NCBI GenBank assembly: GCA_021732995.1
Contig: JAKFWA010000053.1
Location: 1-64,000, forward strand
DNA: 64,000 nt
Origin: Planctomycetaceae bacterium
GTDB taxonomy: Bacteria; Planctomycetota; Planctomycetia; Planctomycetales; Planctomycetaceae
Direction of reading: 5' to 3'
Under the pieces are notes generated by a model. The model was given only the letters and a program-made list of their open reading frames with translations, did no database searches and was not told the DNA's origin. Both the position numbers and the translations under genes were made by a program. How positions within the stretch are numbered: the stretch's first letter is position 1; every line of letters begins with the position of its first letter. This document shows positions 8,744 through 18,156 of this stretch, in pieces.

Positions 8744-9859
8744 ATGTTTCGCAAAACGGTATTCTTCTCACTAACGCTGTTGTTTGGCCTGCTGGCCGCC
8801 ACGCCTGAGCGTGCTGTCGCTCAATCCAATCTGCGGATTGAGCTGGCACGCGTGGCCACGACGGTCAAGAAGGCCCTCGATGGCAAGGGCGAGGACTCAG
8901 TCGCGGTGGGTCAATTCACCGGGCCGGCGCACATTCCGACGTCCGCCGGCCCGTCGATTGCCCAGATCCTGTCTGAAGAACTAAAGAAGTCGGGACTTAC
9001 GGTCAAACAACGCTCGAACTTCACGGTCGAAGGGCGCTATCGCGACGTCATCGACAGCGAGTCCAAGCTGCTGGCCGCTCAGTTGAAAGTAAAATTGCTG
9101 GACCGCCAGGACGAGGTCGTGATCGAAATTGATCAGGGAGTCTTCGGAGATGCCACCATCCCGACGCTGTTTGGTTTGACCACGCAATTACCTCCAGGTG
9201 GTAGCAACAAGGCTCGTAGCGACGCCATCATCGAGGCGATCGACAAGCCGAAGACTGCCATCACGAATACCCGTATCTCAGCAGGAGCGGGAAGTCCCTT
9301 CGCGATTGAACTGCTGGTCAAACCGAATGCTGCTGGCACACCTCAAGCACGAGCCGCCCAGGACAAAGACGGGTTGGCATTCGTTCCCATCGCTCGCGGT
9401 GAAGTTTATCAAGTGAAACTGATCAACGATGCTGATCACGAAGCCGCCGTCGAATTGAACATAGACGGCTTGAACATGTTCAGCTTCAGTGACGTGCGAG
9501 ACGACAAGAGCGGCAAGCCCAGGTATCACGTCGTACTCGTCCCCGCGAAGGGTTCGGTGATCATCCGCGGCTGGCATCGCAACAATGAGCAGTCCGAAGA
9601 ATTCGAAGTTACCGACTACGCCAAGAGCGCCGCCGCCGAATTGAAAAGCACCGCGAACATCGGCACTATTACCGCATGCTTCTCGGCATCATGGCAGGAG
9701 AACGGCACCCCGCCCGCCGATGAGCCCACGAAAGCCGGTGAATACTCTCGGTCGGGCGACGCTACCGGCCGCGGTGCGCAGGTCGGAGCCAAGTTCAACG
9801 AAGTCCAACGCAAGCTCGGCGTCGTCCGCGCCACCGTCAGCGCACGTTATACCAAATAG
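8744..9859 (+). CDS. secreted protein of unknown function following the caspase-propeller gene
   Basis: 371 residues. The second ATG (8744) is preferred because GGAG sits 9 bases before it, whereas it abuts the ATG at 8735. Signal peptide MFRKTVFFSLTLLFGLLAATPERAVAQ. The first part (residues 30-150) resembles lipoprotein-type proteins that compute on an operator name list (IAQILSEELKKSGLTVKQRSNFTVEGRY), suggestive of a CsgG/penicillin-binding-activator-like fold. A central block (DGLAFVPIARGEVYQVKLIN...VELNIDGLNMFSFSD) looks like a beta-sandwich. It follows the caspase-propeller gene by 50 bases in the same direction, so the two probably work together; no catalytic motif is visible. Confidence 0.7.
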   Translation: MFRKTVFFSLTLLFGLLAATPERAVAQSNLRIELARVATTVKKALDGKGEDSVAVGQFTGPAHIPTSAGPSIAQILSEELKKSGLTVKQRSNFTVEGRYRDVIDSESKLLAAQLKVKLLDRQDEVVIEIDQGVFGDATIPTLFGLTTQLPPGGSNKARSDAIIEAIDKPKTAITNTRISAGAGSPFAIELLVKPNAAGTPQARAAQDKDGLAFVPIARGEVYQVKLINDADHEAAVELNIDGLNMFSFSDVRDDKSGKPRYHVVLVPAKGSVIIRGWHRNNEQSEEFEVTDYAKSAAAELKSTANIGTITACFSASWQENGTPPADEPTKAGEYSRSGDATGRGAQVGAKFNEVQRKLGVVRATVSARYTK

Positions 9860-9964
9860 AGATTTCCTCCGCGGTGCGATCCCTCTGCGGACAAACCTCG
9901 CAGTAGCGCCGCTGCGCGTGCTTTCCTTTGCACGCATGGGTGCCGTTCTGAACAAGAACTGGAC

Positions 9965-11698
9965 CTAGCGCGCGGAAGCCGCCATAGGACGGGCGCTTGC
10001 AAAGACCGCCCCAGACGCCTTCGAAATATCTCTGATCCGCCGCTGCAGGGAACCGCCGGTCAGACCGTATTTCCTGATGAGAGGCCTCCAAGCTGTCGCC
10101 TCTTGCACCGGACGGACTTTGTACACACGCTCTGATTCTCGATTGACCATCGATTCAATGCGCGAGATTACGCGCATCAACTCAGCCTCGCGATCGCGGT
10201 CGTAAATCGAACGACCATCGGCGTTTGAAAAGTTGCTCGAATGACTGCTGTCACCCAGCACCGTCCGCAGGTCGGCCAGCAATAGGTCCCGCACAGCGTT
10301 TACCGGTGTTAAGCTCTTGAACTCCAGCACGTCACCATTGTTCTGAGTAACAGGAAACTCAGGAAGCAAATACGATTCGACCAGCCATTCTGTTGTCAGA
10401 CTTTTCAGAGCCTCTTCCCGCCGTTGCGCCAGAGTTTCTTGATACCAATTGGCGCTCACACCGCCGGTAAGATATACATATACAAAATGGCGGTCTATGG
10501 ATTCCCAAGATCCCTGATAAATAAATACCCCTTCATGCCCGTCGATGAGGTGGCTGGGATGTCTGTTGTCATCGCTTATCAGAACCGTGCGAACTCCGGA
10601 ACGGTTGCTGAAGTTCAGTCCTGCGGATTCGTAGGCCCCGATATCACCAACGATCAGATCATAGGTGTCAATGCTCGCAGAGGTGATCCGATCAGCGCGG
10701 TCGATCTGGAATTCACCATCCCAAGCTTGCTCAATAGAGAGCGAAGCCGAACCAACGAACAACAACCTGATGGGGAACGTGAACAGCAACGGCTTGGAGC
10801 ATATTTCACCGACGCCGGACTGAGGGCACGACTGCTTGAGAAATCCGGGGTCCCCAAAGCGGCCTTCGTCGGAACGGTCTTGCCCGCAGAGCAATGCTTC
10901 ACGGTGGCGATGAGCGTGTGCGCAAGCGTCAATCAAAGCCTTAGGAACCTGCGCGGATGAGGAATATCGCTCCCCCCCGTTCTGCAAGGCTTCGGTTCGC
11001 TGGAGTGCATCCCGGTGCATGCTGATGACGGTTTGCATCCACCCCTCTTCCATGCATCGCGCCGGGGCGATCGTCATCGCAAACAGATACTCACACCACA
11101 GATTGCGGGTCGCCATACACCAGTCGAGCGGCGCCCCCCTCTCCAGAATGCCTACGGTCTCTCGCAAGGATTGAGCCAGTAGCTGGAACGGATCAGCCAC
11201 CCAACTAGACGGAAGAGGCAGCAACAGATCATCGCAATCTTCCCGGCCTGCGTAGCTTGCGCCCGTTTCAGCTTGAGCACTCTCTAACCAACCGGCAACG
11301 TCTGACATCACTCTGTAAATGGAGAATGTTGCCACCATGGCGCGCTCGGCGGAATATCTGGAATTGCGTCGTTCAATTCCCGGAGCCAGCCAACTCTGGA
11401 GGCTCGTCAATTCGTCGTCGATGCGCTTGAGGCATAACTGGACCCAAGGACGGCAACGAGCAGCGGCATCATCCGCCGAGCCACTCGCAGCGATCTGGCT
11501 GGATGCCCATTTGGGACTCTGATCGGCAAAAACGGTTTCCAGAGCCCAGCAAACCACCCGCGCCATTCTGAGCTTGCGATACCAGTCCAGCAAAGCCCGG
11601 AGGTACTCGAATTCTTGCTGCAACCCGACACAGAGGCCACGGGCGAAGACCTTCGCTCGGCCCAAGATCGCGGATACTTGGTGTGGGCTCAGAGGCAT
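9965..11698 (-). CDS. unknown 577-residue protein, candidate fourth component of the RADAR-like locus
   Basis: I do not recognise a family. The first about 300 residues are alpha-helical with many Trp and Leu and no transmembrane segment. Around residues 300-410 the pattern alternates short strands and helices (IRLLFVGSASL, YDLIVGDIGAYE, VRTVLISDDNRH, GVFIYQGSW), compatible with a receiver-like or other Rossmann-type fold, although no phosphoacceptor set is clear. The C-terminal stretch LIRKYGLTGGSLQRRIRDI could be a helix-turn-helix. It is the last gene of the same-strand block after the deaminase, separated by 219 bases; the only strong sign of partnership is position. The ATG at 11698 has no obvious Shine-Dalgarno. 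Confidence 0.6.
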   Translation of the reverse strand: MPLSPHQVSAILGRAKVFARGLCVGLQQEFEYLRALLDWYRKLRMARVVCWALETVFADQSPKWASSQIAASGSADDAAARCRPWVQLCLKRIDDELTSLQSWLAPGIERRNSRYSAERAMVATFSIYRVMSDVAGWLESAQAETGASYAGREDCDDLLLPLPSSWVADPFQLLAQSLRETVGILERGAPLDWCMATRNLWCEYLFAMTIAPARCMEEGWMQTVISMHRDALQRTEALQNGGERYSSSAQVPKALIDACAHAHRHREALLCGQDRSDEGRFGDPGFLKQSCPQSGVGEICSKPLLFTFPIRLLFVGSASLSIEQAWDGEFQIDRADRITSASIDTYDLIVGDIGAYESAGLNFSNRSGVRTVLISDDNRHPSHLIDGHEGVFIYQGSWESIDRHFVYVYLTGGVSANWYQETLAQRREEALKSLTTEWLVESYLLPEFPVTQNNGDVLEFKSLTPVNAVRDLLLADLRTVLGDSSHSSNFSNADGRSIYDRDREAELMRVISRIESMVNRESERVYKVRPVQEATAWRPLIRKYGLTGGSLQRRIRDISKASGAVFASARPMAASAR

Positions 11699-11917
11699 AT
11701 ACAGTTCGGCTTCGATGAAAAGACCGACTCCCTACTCTGCCGCTCCTGCTGGCCAGAGCCATAGACATCGGTTGACCCGAGTCATGGCCTGAAGCACAGT
11801 CTGAAGAAACCGGCCGATTTAGGGCACGTTCATCGTCCCGGGTCGAAAAAATCTATCCAGCTCCAGCTAGAGTGTCTAGCGTGGTAGCCGCAAAAATCGC
11901 TGTATTTTTCGATGAAT
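11699..11917 (-). other. spacer between the RdrB-like gene and the 577-residue gene
   Basis: 219 bases, long for a co-transcribed pair. I see no T-tract hairpin on the minus strand, so read-through from the deaminase is possible, and no convincing promoter hexamers either. A short palindrome (CTAGACACTCTAG) lies at about 11868-11880. Confidence 0.3.
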
Positions 11918-14758
11918 TCACAACAATGGATGGACTGTGGAGGCTGCGATTGGTGGCGAGTCTCGCAGTCCGCCGAAGCCGGGGCGCGGGATTGTGAAAC
12001 GGAACTTCAGGCCGTTTTCCTGCACTCGACCCAGCCACATTGTCGCCTGCTCGTTCGACAAGTGTCCCCCCTGCACGAGAGCGTCGTGCGTGAGCATGTA
12101 CTCGTTACGAAGATTCGATGCGAAGGTGATGGGGTCATCGCTGCCAAAAACCAGATTCACGGGACACAACTTTGAGTCGTTGAAAGGTGGGCAGAGCCGG
12201 AAGAGAGGATGTGCCTCCAGCGTAGTCAGGTTCGCGATCAACAGATTGCTGCTGACATTCGCCTCCACAGCCAGACCCAGAGTTCCGATCCGAGTTCGCA
12301 GGTAATCCTGCAAGACTTCGAGAGACGCCGCCTCATCGGACGGGTCCAGCCATTCCAGCTCCCGGCCGCGCCGAAACAGACTTTCGTCTCGCAGGTAGTG
12401 ACGCAACTGGCGTTGGGCGCGTCTGCGCGATTGTGGAAAGTCCAGCGAACGCATTGGGCGTGTGGGGGCGAAATCATGGCCTTCGGGAAAACCCGCTGAC
12501 AGCAGAGCATTCTCATCGTGGAGCAGTTCGATCAGCGTTTCCAGTTCGTATGGTGGCAGTGCGATTCCAAAGACCAGTTGGGACAGTCGCGCAATTTCCC
12601 GGCTGAGGTAGGTACTGCGACTTTCCGACACGGGGACATGATTCGCTGAGTAGCAATGCCACTCGAAGAGCAGGTCAAACAGCCGCTCCTCACGCATGAC
12701 GGCAATTCGTCCGGCGGACTTGGCCCACGACGCAGCATTCACCCCCAGAGCGACGCCGTGTCCGATACGATCACCTTCCCGCAACCCGAGGAAGCGAATT
12801 GCCCAGTCAACATTCCGCAGCCCTGTCAGCAGGTGAACGTAGTCCTCACCCGCATGGACTGATACTCGCAAAGGGGGAATTCGGACTCGCTCGCCGGAAA
12901 TTCGCGCGGAAACATCGCACGAGATATCGCGCAAATAGCGAAACGCGGGAGCCAGCACCCAGGCAGGAACTCCCAACTCGTCAGTGCAGACGTCGATTCC
13001 CCTGAGAACAGCCAGAGTGAACGGGAAATTTAATAGAACATTTCCGATCGCCTGTGCCTGTGGACGCACGGTGCTCAGGTAGTAATCGGCATACCGGTAG
13101 CCCGTCGGATTTGCTACCGATGCTTCATTGTTGCGGGGAGTCTTCTGAGGGTCCGCATTGCTGCCCAGCCAGTACCCGTTCGGGCGACCTTCTTTGATAC
13201 CGCCACCTCGATCCTTGGCGAAATGCAGTACCAGACCGAATTCGCAATCCCGCCGATCCGTAGCCGCTGTCAGGTATGACTCAGGCTCGTTAAGGCCGTC
13301 TCGCTTCGATTCGTTCAGCAGGCGAAAATGAGTATCAAGCTCGTCGATCATCGCGAACAGGTGCGAGCTATCCGGTTCCGCACATGTGCGTACTTCCAAC
13401 GCACGCAGCCCGTGCCCGAAACCGCTGACGTGCGCCGCGCTCTCCAGTTGAAGAGCGGTGCCAATCGACTTCCGCCCCGCACTCAAACGACCGTAGACGC
13501 GTATGAACCACTGGAGTCCTGGCGTCATGGGCCGTTGTACAACGTGGCGATAAAAGATATTCCTGATCCGCACGACCTGCCAGAAGATTGCCAGGAATGC
13601 GTCATCGCGCTTCCCGTCAGGCAGCCCCGATTGCTGGTCGGCATACTCAAACGCTTTGATGATAAAACGCATCTCGGGAGACAGGATGCCGTCCGATCCC
13701 GCGGGCAGCAGGTTCGCGATGGGGTCGCGCCGCAACGCTTCGCTGACCTGAGGTCGGCGGGAAGGATCGAGTCGAGCATCCATCGCCTCAGTTCGCTGAG
13801 GCTTCGGCAACCCCGTGCAATGCTGAGTCATCTGCGAATAGCACATCACCAGATCGGCATGCTGCCCACGATTGTCGAACGTCCCCTGGCACAGATCCCG
13901 CAATGCGTCCAGCAGCGCGTGATAGCCACACAGGCCCAGTCCGGTAACCAGTTCCTCGCGGTTGGCTGTCAGGAAGTCCTTCAGGTTCGCAGGCTCATGC
14001 GAGTCCTCATGTGCCACGAGGAAAGCTGCCAGCACGTAACGCGCAATTGCGGCTCGCAGCAGCCACCCGCCCATCTCGCGTCCTTCATCCAGGTCTGCCC
14101 CCGGACTGGCGAAGGCTTCTTCTGCCAGTCCCGAATTGCGCAGACCCAGCATGGCTGAAACCCAGAGCAGCGGAAATTCCAGCCCGGCACCCAAATGCAG
14201 ATGAGACTCCGCGAAACCGTGTCGATGCAGGCATTCCTCAAGCTGCGGGCAGAGAGCGTCCACGTGGGTCGCGCTGCCTTCATCGTTCGTCAAAGCCGCC
14301 AGCAGGAGGTCCGGCGGCAATGCGAACGTCAGCCACCGCCACGCCTCGCGCGCTCGAGCCTTGCTCAGTGCATCCGAATCCAGGCCATCGTGCCAGTGAT
14401 CCCGTTGTAGGCACGGCACCGCCGTCTGGCCGCGTTTTTTTAGATGTCGCCGTGCGAGTCGCTTGACGAATTCATGCAGCGGTGCCGGTGTATACCCTGC
14501 GCGCGAAGTTTCAGCGAACCACGTGCGATCGCGCATGGCGATCAATTCATCGAGCGACACATTCGGCGAGTGTGCAGCCAGTTGCTTTTCAGCCGCACGC
14601 CACATTTCGGTCGCAGCTGCTCCGGATCTGCTCGACGACAACCGCGGATTCAGAATGGTCACGCCGTGCCTCAGTGCCGCCTCTGAGGCAATCGGAAATG
14701 CTGCCATCTCCGCCGCCAGATGATCGATCGGAATTCCCGCCATCCGAATGTGAGACAC
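11918..14758 (-). CDS. rdrB: RdrB-like divergent adenosine deaminase of a RADAR-type defence system
   Basis: 946 residues, far longer than a housekeeping adenosine deaminase (about 350). Every ADA signature is nevertheless present in order: HLHLGA with metal ligands His186 and His188; HAGED with the third ligand His635 and catalytic Glu638; DRIGHG with His667; and GSDDP with Asp874 and Asp875. Between the first two motifs lies a 440-residue insertion. RdrB of RADAR is exactly such an enlarged ADA, forming large cages and deaminating adenosine nucleotides or RNA when phage infection is sensed with RdrA. The GTG at 14758 is used because GAGGA lies 9 bases upstream; an ATG at 14743 is the alternative. 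The gene starts 22 bases after the ATPase gene stops. Confidence 0.85.
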   Translation of the reverse strand: MSHIRMAGIPIDHLAAEMAAFPIASEAALRHGVTILNPRLSSSRSGAAATEMWRAAEKQLAAHSPNVSLDELIAMRDRTWFAETSRAGYTPAPLHEFVKRLARRHLKKRGQTAVPCLQRDHWHDGLDSDALSKARAREAWRWLTFALPPDLLLAALTNDEGSATHVDALCPQLEECLHRHGFAESHLHLGAGLEFPLLWVSAMLGLRNSGLAEEAFASPGADLDEGREMGGWLLRAAIARYVLAAFLVAHEDSHEPANLKDFLTANREELVTGLGLCGYHALLDALRDLCQGTFDNRGQHADLVMCYSQMTQHCTGLPKPQRTEAMDARLDPSRRPQVSEALRRDPIANLLPAGSDGILSPEMRFIIKAFEYADQQSGLPDGKRDDAFLAIFWQVVRIRNIFYRHVVQRPMTPGLQWFIRVYGRLSAGRKSIGTALQLESAAHVSGFGHGLRALEVRTCAEPDSSHLFAMIDELDTHFRLLNESKRDGLNEPESYLTAATDRRDCEFGLVLHFAKDRGGGIKEGRPNGYWLGSNADPQKTPRNNEASVANPTGYRYADYYLSTVRPQAQAIGNVLLNFPFTLAVLRGIDVCTDELGVPAWVLAPAFRYLRDISCDVSARISGERVRIPPLRVSVHAGEDYVHLLTGLRNVDWAIRFLGLREGDRIGHGVALGVNAASWAKSAGRIAVMREERLFDLLFEWHCYSANHVPVSESRSTYLSREIARLSQLVFGIALPPYELETLIELLHDENALLSAGFPEGHDFAPTRPMRSLDFPQSRRRAQRQLRHYLRDESLFRRGRELEWLDPSDEAASLEVLQDYLRTRIGTLGLAVEANVSSNLLIANLTTLEAHPLFRLCPPFNDSKLCPVNLVFGSDDPITFASNLRNEYMLTHDALVQGGHLSNEQATMWLGRVQENGLKFRFTIPRPGFGGLRDSPPIAASTVHPLL

Positions 14759-14780
14759 GCTGAAAGATCCTCGTCAGGTA

Positions 14781-17700
14781 TTATCGATTTTGTGATTCGC
14801 TACTGGTTGCTTGATGTATACCGCGTTTCCCAAAAATTGGATCATCATCAAGGTCTATCTGTCTGAAATGCTCAGACCCTGCAAATTGAGTTTCCTGGGA
14901 CCTGTCATCGCCCGGGAACAATTTCTCACCCGGTAAGAAGGGGTCGCGCCAATTGCTGGAGCCTTCCAGACTCTTCACCGTATCACGTTGCTGCATGATC
15001 GTCTCGAGCAGCAAATCTAATTTCTGCCGCTTCGCCTCATTCTTGATTCTGGACCGCCAGTGGGAGTTCTCAAGATGGACGACCAAATCTTTGACCAAGT
15101 CGGGCTTCGACTGGAAGTCATCGCTGCCAACTTTCAGGCTCTTGAAGTACTCCTTGAGGTCGGCAGTGGTGAATTTTCCTTTCGGAGCCGCTCCATCGAG
15201 TGGCGGCTGATACGCAGCAAAAGTTGCAGGGCACAGCACGGAAAACTTATGGAGTAGGACCGTCAGTTCTTTGAGGGCTGCGGAAGCATCTGCGTATGAA
15301 GCGTGGCCATCCGGAGCCAGTAGAGATGCCATCCAATGCTGCTGCTCTGCCTTCTCGCTGAGAAGTTGCTGGAGTTGTTCCACGCCTGAGGACTCTTCCA
15401 GCAGCCATTTCAACAACTGGGGGTCCTCCAGCGTTTCCTTGCGAGGGGCGTCTTTTCCCAGCTTGTCCTGCAATAGATCCCTTGCCACATGAGAGACGGA
15501 GCACAGCACATCAATCGCCAGTCGGTTACGTTGTCTGCGAATGCGGTTCGCACGTTCTGCCACGGACCAGAAATCAATCAAGCTCGACTTCTTGTCAGAC
15601 GCGGAATTGGTGAGTGTCGAACTGCCTTCTGACAGAAACGCCTGTCGCAAGTCATCCGGCAAGCCACCTTCCGGCGCAATGAGAAATGCAAGCTGTTCCA
15701 GCCAGTTTCGCAGTCGAGCAATTCCTCCAGGCCCGGACCTGCTGACTCTATTCTGTTGCTCGCTGCTAATGCGTCCTACCAAAGCCCTCACGCGATTTCC
15801 GAGTTGAGCCCATAGCTCGCGCTGCGATTTCCGGTCGTCGACAACCTTGATGTCGGCAAGAGGTAGTGCACTGTCCCCGCTATAAACTGATACCGCGCCA
15901 GCTATCCACCAATAGGCCAGAAAAGCAAGTTGAGTAGGAGCGGAGTCTTTTGATGGTGGAATCCAAAGTTGCAAGCTGCGGTTCGCCCGCTTCCAGACAG
16001 ACAAAAAGCGGTCCCAGTCCCAGAACAAAGTGAATTCTGGAACCGGCCAGTTCACCGAAATCTGTTTTCCTTCCAGGCCCGATCCGGCATAACTGAAGTC
16101 ATGGATCGTGACGGCCACGTCCTTCATGCTGACATTCGATACGCACGATGGCTCCGCCTGCAGTTGCATCAGATGAATGAGGTCATGCGTGAGGCAGAAC
16201 ATCGCCGTGGCAGCACATGCCAGAGTCGGGAGACGCGACTCCTTCGACTCAGATGGTGTGGGTCGGATAACCCATTTGCCATCATACTGAGTCCTGCAGG
16301 TTGTCGCGGGTAGTAGCGTTTCTTGAGTCGCAACTTCACTCTTGACCGCCTCTTCGCAGGCGACAGTTGTGTATTCCGGGGCGACCTGCCAACTCGGCGA
16401 GTCGCTGACTCGTGGCTGGAACGTCTTAAGAATCCGCTGCTGCTGGGCATCGGTAAGTTGGCCGTCTGCGTGAATCGCGTCCTCGAATAGGGAGTTGGCT
16501 GTCCGAAAGTATTCACCGCGCAGTGCCTGCTGCGTCCGCAATACATCCTGTGCCCGCAATGTCTGATGTGTCTGCCGTGCCTGCTCGCTAAGGCGCTGCA
16601 GCCTGAACCAGAGGTCAGCGACCACACGCGGCGGGACTTGGTAGCGAGCCAAGGCGCCGTAACTGAATTCGAGACTCGATTTCTCTGTTGCTGCAGGCTT
16701 CTCTGGCGGATCAGGCGTCTTTCCGGCAGCGTCTGAGGTTGACGGAGATTTGCTATCCATTGCCGGTGCTGGCACTACCGCTCCAGTCAAGAACTTCAGC
16801 AAGGTCGAAGCCGTCTCCGAAGCACCGGCTGCCGCCGAGAGACGAACGTGAATTTTGATCTTGTCGAGAATCTCACCAATCGAGGCTTGTATTAATCCGG
16901 GTCGGTAGGCCAGCACTTCCATGGATGTCATAGGCATCAAACAAATCCGCTGGTTCGGCGGCACCAGCTTGCGCATAGCTTCAAACGTCAAATATCTTTG
17001 CTGATCGTAGAACTCCGACTTCTGGACATCCTGCCCCAACTCCATACCGGCGATTCGCGCTCGATCACCTGCGAATTTCAGTTGGACAACCTCGTGCGCA
17101 TTCTTGATATCACCGAGCACAATTGTGAACAGCCGAGGGGAGTCAATGAGTCTCAGTAGTCTCAGGATCTCCAGACACCGTTCTGGACTCAAATCACAAT
17201 CATCAATTGATACCACAAATACAGGATTATTGACAGATTTACCCCAGTCAAACTCTGTGGCCAGGGCCTCCAGGACTTTGCGAAACAATACCGGAACTTC
17301 CAATCGGGCACGTTCCGAGCGATTGACTTCGCGGCTGAAGGTGTCTGGTTCAACATTTGCTGCCCGCTCCTTGGCGTTGCCATCCCACGCCAGTGAGACT
17401 TGATTCATCAGCTTTGCCAGGTCGTCGACCGCTTTGTCAGTCGGGGTTCGGCGTTCGAGCAATCCCCGCTGCCTGTCTTCCATATGTCGCGGGCCCGCGA
17501 TTCTCCTCAGGGTATCTTCCACTCGCGCCAGGATGGCGGCCAACAGATTCGTCGGGCCAGGCAGAAGCTCCAATTCCAGAGGCTCCAACCAAACGAACCG
17601 CCCCTGGATTTTTTGTACGTCTTTCTCAATGCGACTATAGACTTCGCAAGTGCAGGGCTTATTGGGGCCTCCTTTGAAGTCGTTCTCGATCTCCTGATCC

Positions 17701-18026
17701 CATGCATTGCCGTCTGCCACCGCGCGGGCGGCGGACTTCAGCAAGGTCGTTTTACCCATGCCTCGTCCGGCGTCGAGCCACACCATGCGTTTCACGGCAG
17801 ATGGCTGTAGTTCATAAAAGGCAGTCGTCTCTTTCGCAAGTTTTGAATCGCCTGATACTCCTTCCAGTGCTTCCTTAAGGGAATGCGCGATTTGGACGAA
17901 CGCTTCTCGCTGGCTCGTATTCAGCGACTTCCAGGAAAGCGAATTTGGTTCCGGCCGCAGGTAGGCTTCAACCGCCTTCCTATCTTGTTCTTGGACAGAT
18001 TCATCGCGGTTCGAAAATGCGGACAT
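14781..18026 (-). CDS. rdrA: RdrA-like P-loop ATPase of a RADAR-type defence system
   Basis: 1081 residues from the ATG at 18026; an in-frame GTG at 18077 would add 17 residues (AAAGG lies close before it), so the start is uncertain. In numbering from the GTG, Walker A is GRGMGKTT (104-111) and Walker B is VFVVSIDDCDL with Asp292-Asp293, followed by a sensor-like strand FTIVLGD (317-323). This is a KAP/STAND-style NTPase core near the N-terminus with a long helical C-terminal part and no transmembrane segment. The fixed pairing with a giant adenosine deaminase 22 bases downstream is the hallmark of RADAR, where RdrA multimers dock on RdrB. Assignment as RdrA rests on architecture and gene order, not on an alignment. 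Confidence 0.8.
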   Translation of the reverse strand: MSAFSNRDESVQEQDRKAVEAYLRPEPNSLSWKSLNTSQREAFVQIAHSLKEALEGVSGDSKLAKETTAFYELQPSAVKRMVWLDAGRGMGKTTLLKSAARAVADGNAWDQEIENDFKGGPNKPCTCEVYSRIEKDVQKIQGRFVWLEPLELELLPGPTNLLAAILARVEDTLRRIAGPRHMEDRQRGLLERRTPTDKAVDDLAKLMNQVSLAWDGNAKERAANVEPDTFSREVNRSERARLEVPVLFRKVLEALATEFDWGKSVNNPVFVVSIDDCDLSPERCLEILRLLRLIDSPRLFTIVLGDIKNAHEVVQLKFAGDRARIAGMELGQDVQKSEFYDQQRYLTFEAMRKLVPPNQRICLMPMTSMEVLAYRPGLIQASIGEILDKIKIHVRLSAAAGASETASTLLKFLTGAVVPAPAMDSKSPSTSDAAGKTPDPPEKPAATEKSSLEFSYGALARYQVPPRVVADLWFRLQRLSEQARQTHQTLRAQDVLRTQQALRGEYFRTANSLFEDAIHADGQLTDAQQQRILKTFQPRVSDSPSWQVAPEYTTVACEEAVKSEVATQETLLPATTCRTQYDGKWVIRPTPSESKESRLPTLACAATAMFCLTHDLIHLMQLQAEPSCVSNVSMKDVAVTIHDFSYAGSGLEGKQISVNWPVPEFTLFWDWDRFLSVWKRANRSLQLWIPPSKDSAPTQLAFLAYWWIAGAVSVYSGDSALPLADIKVVDDRKSQRELWAQLGNRVRALVGRISSEQQNRVSRSGPGGIARLRNWLEQLAFLIAPEGGLPDDLRQAFLSEGSSTLTNSASDKKSSLIDFWSVAERANRIRRQRNRLAIDVLCSVSHVARDLLQDKLGKDAPRKETLEDPQLLKWLLEESSGVEQLQQLLSEKAEQQHWMASLLAPDGHASYADASAALKELTVLLHKFSVLCPATFAAYQPPLDGAAPKGKFTTADLKEYFKSLKVGSDDFQSKPDLVKDLVVHLENSHWRSRIKNEAKRQKLDLLLETIMQQRDTVKSLEGSSNWRDPFLPGEKLFPGDDRSQETQFAGSEHFRQIDLDDDPIFGKRGIHQATSSESQNR

Positions 18027-18156
18027 GGACTTGACCCGTCTGATACAATCTGAATTTCGTAAGGTGCGTTTCGGCACAAACCTTTACACTCGGTCACCCG
18101 GTCGGTTCGGGTAACGCTGAGGATCTGCAACCAGGCTGCTTACGGTGCGGTTACGG

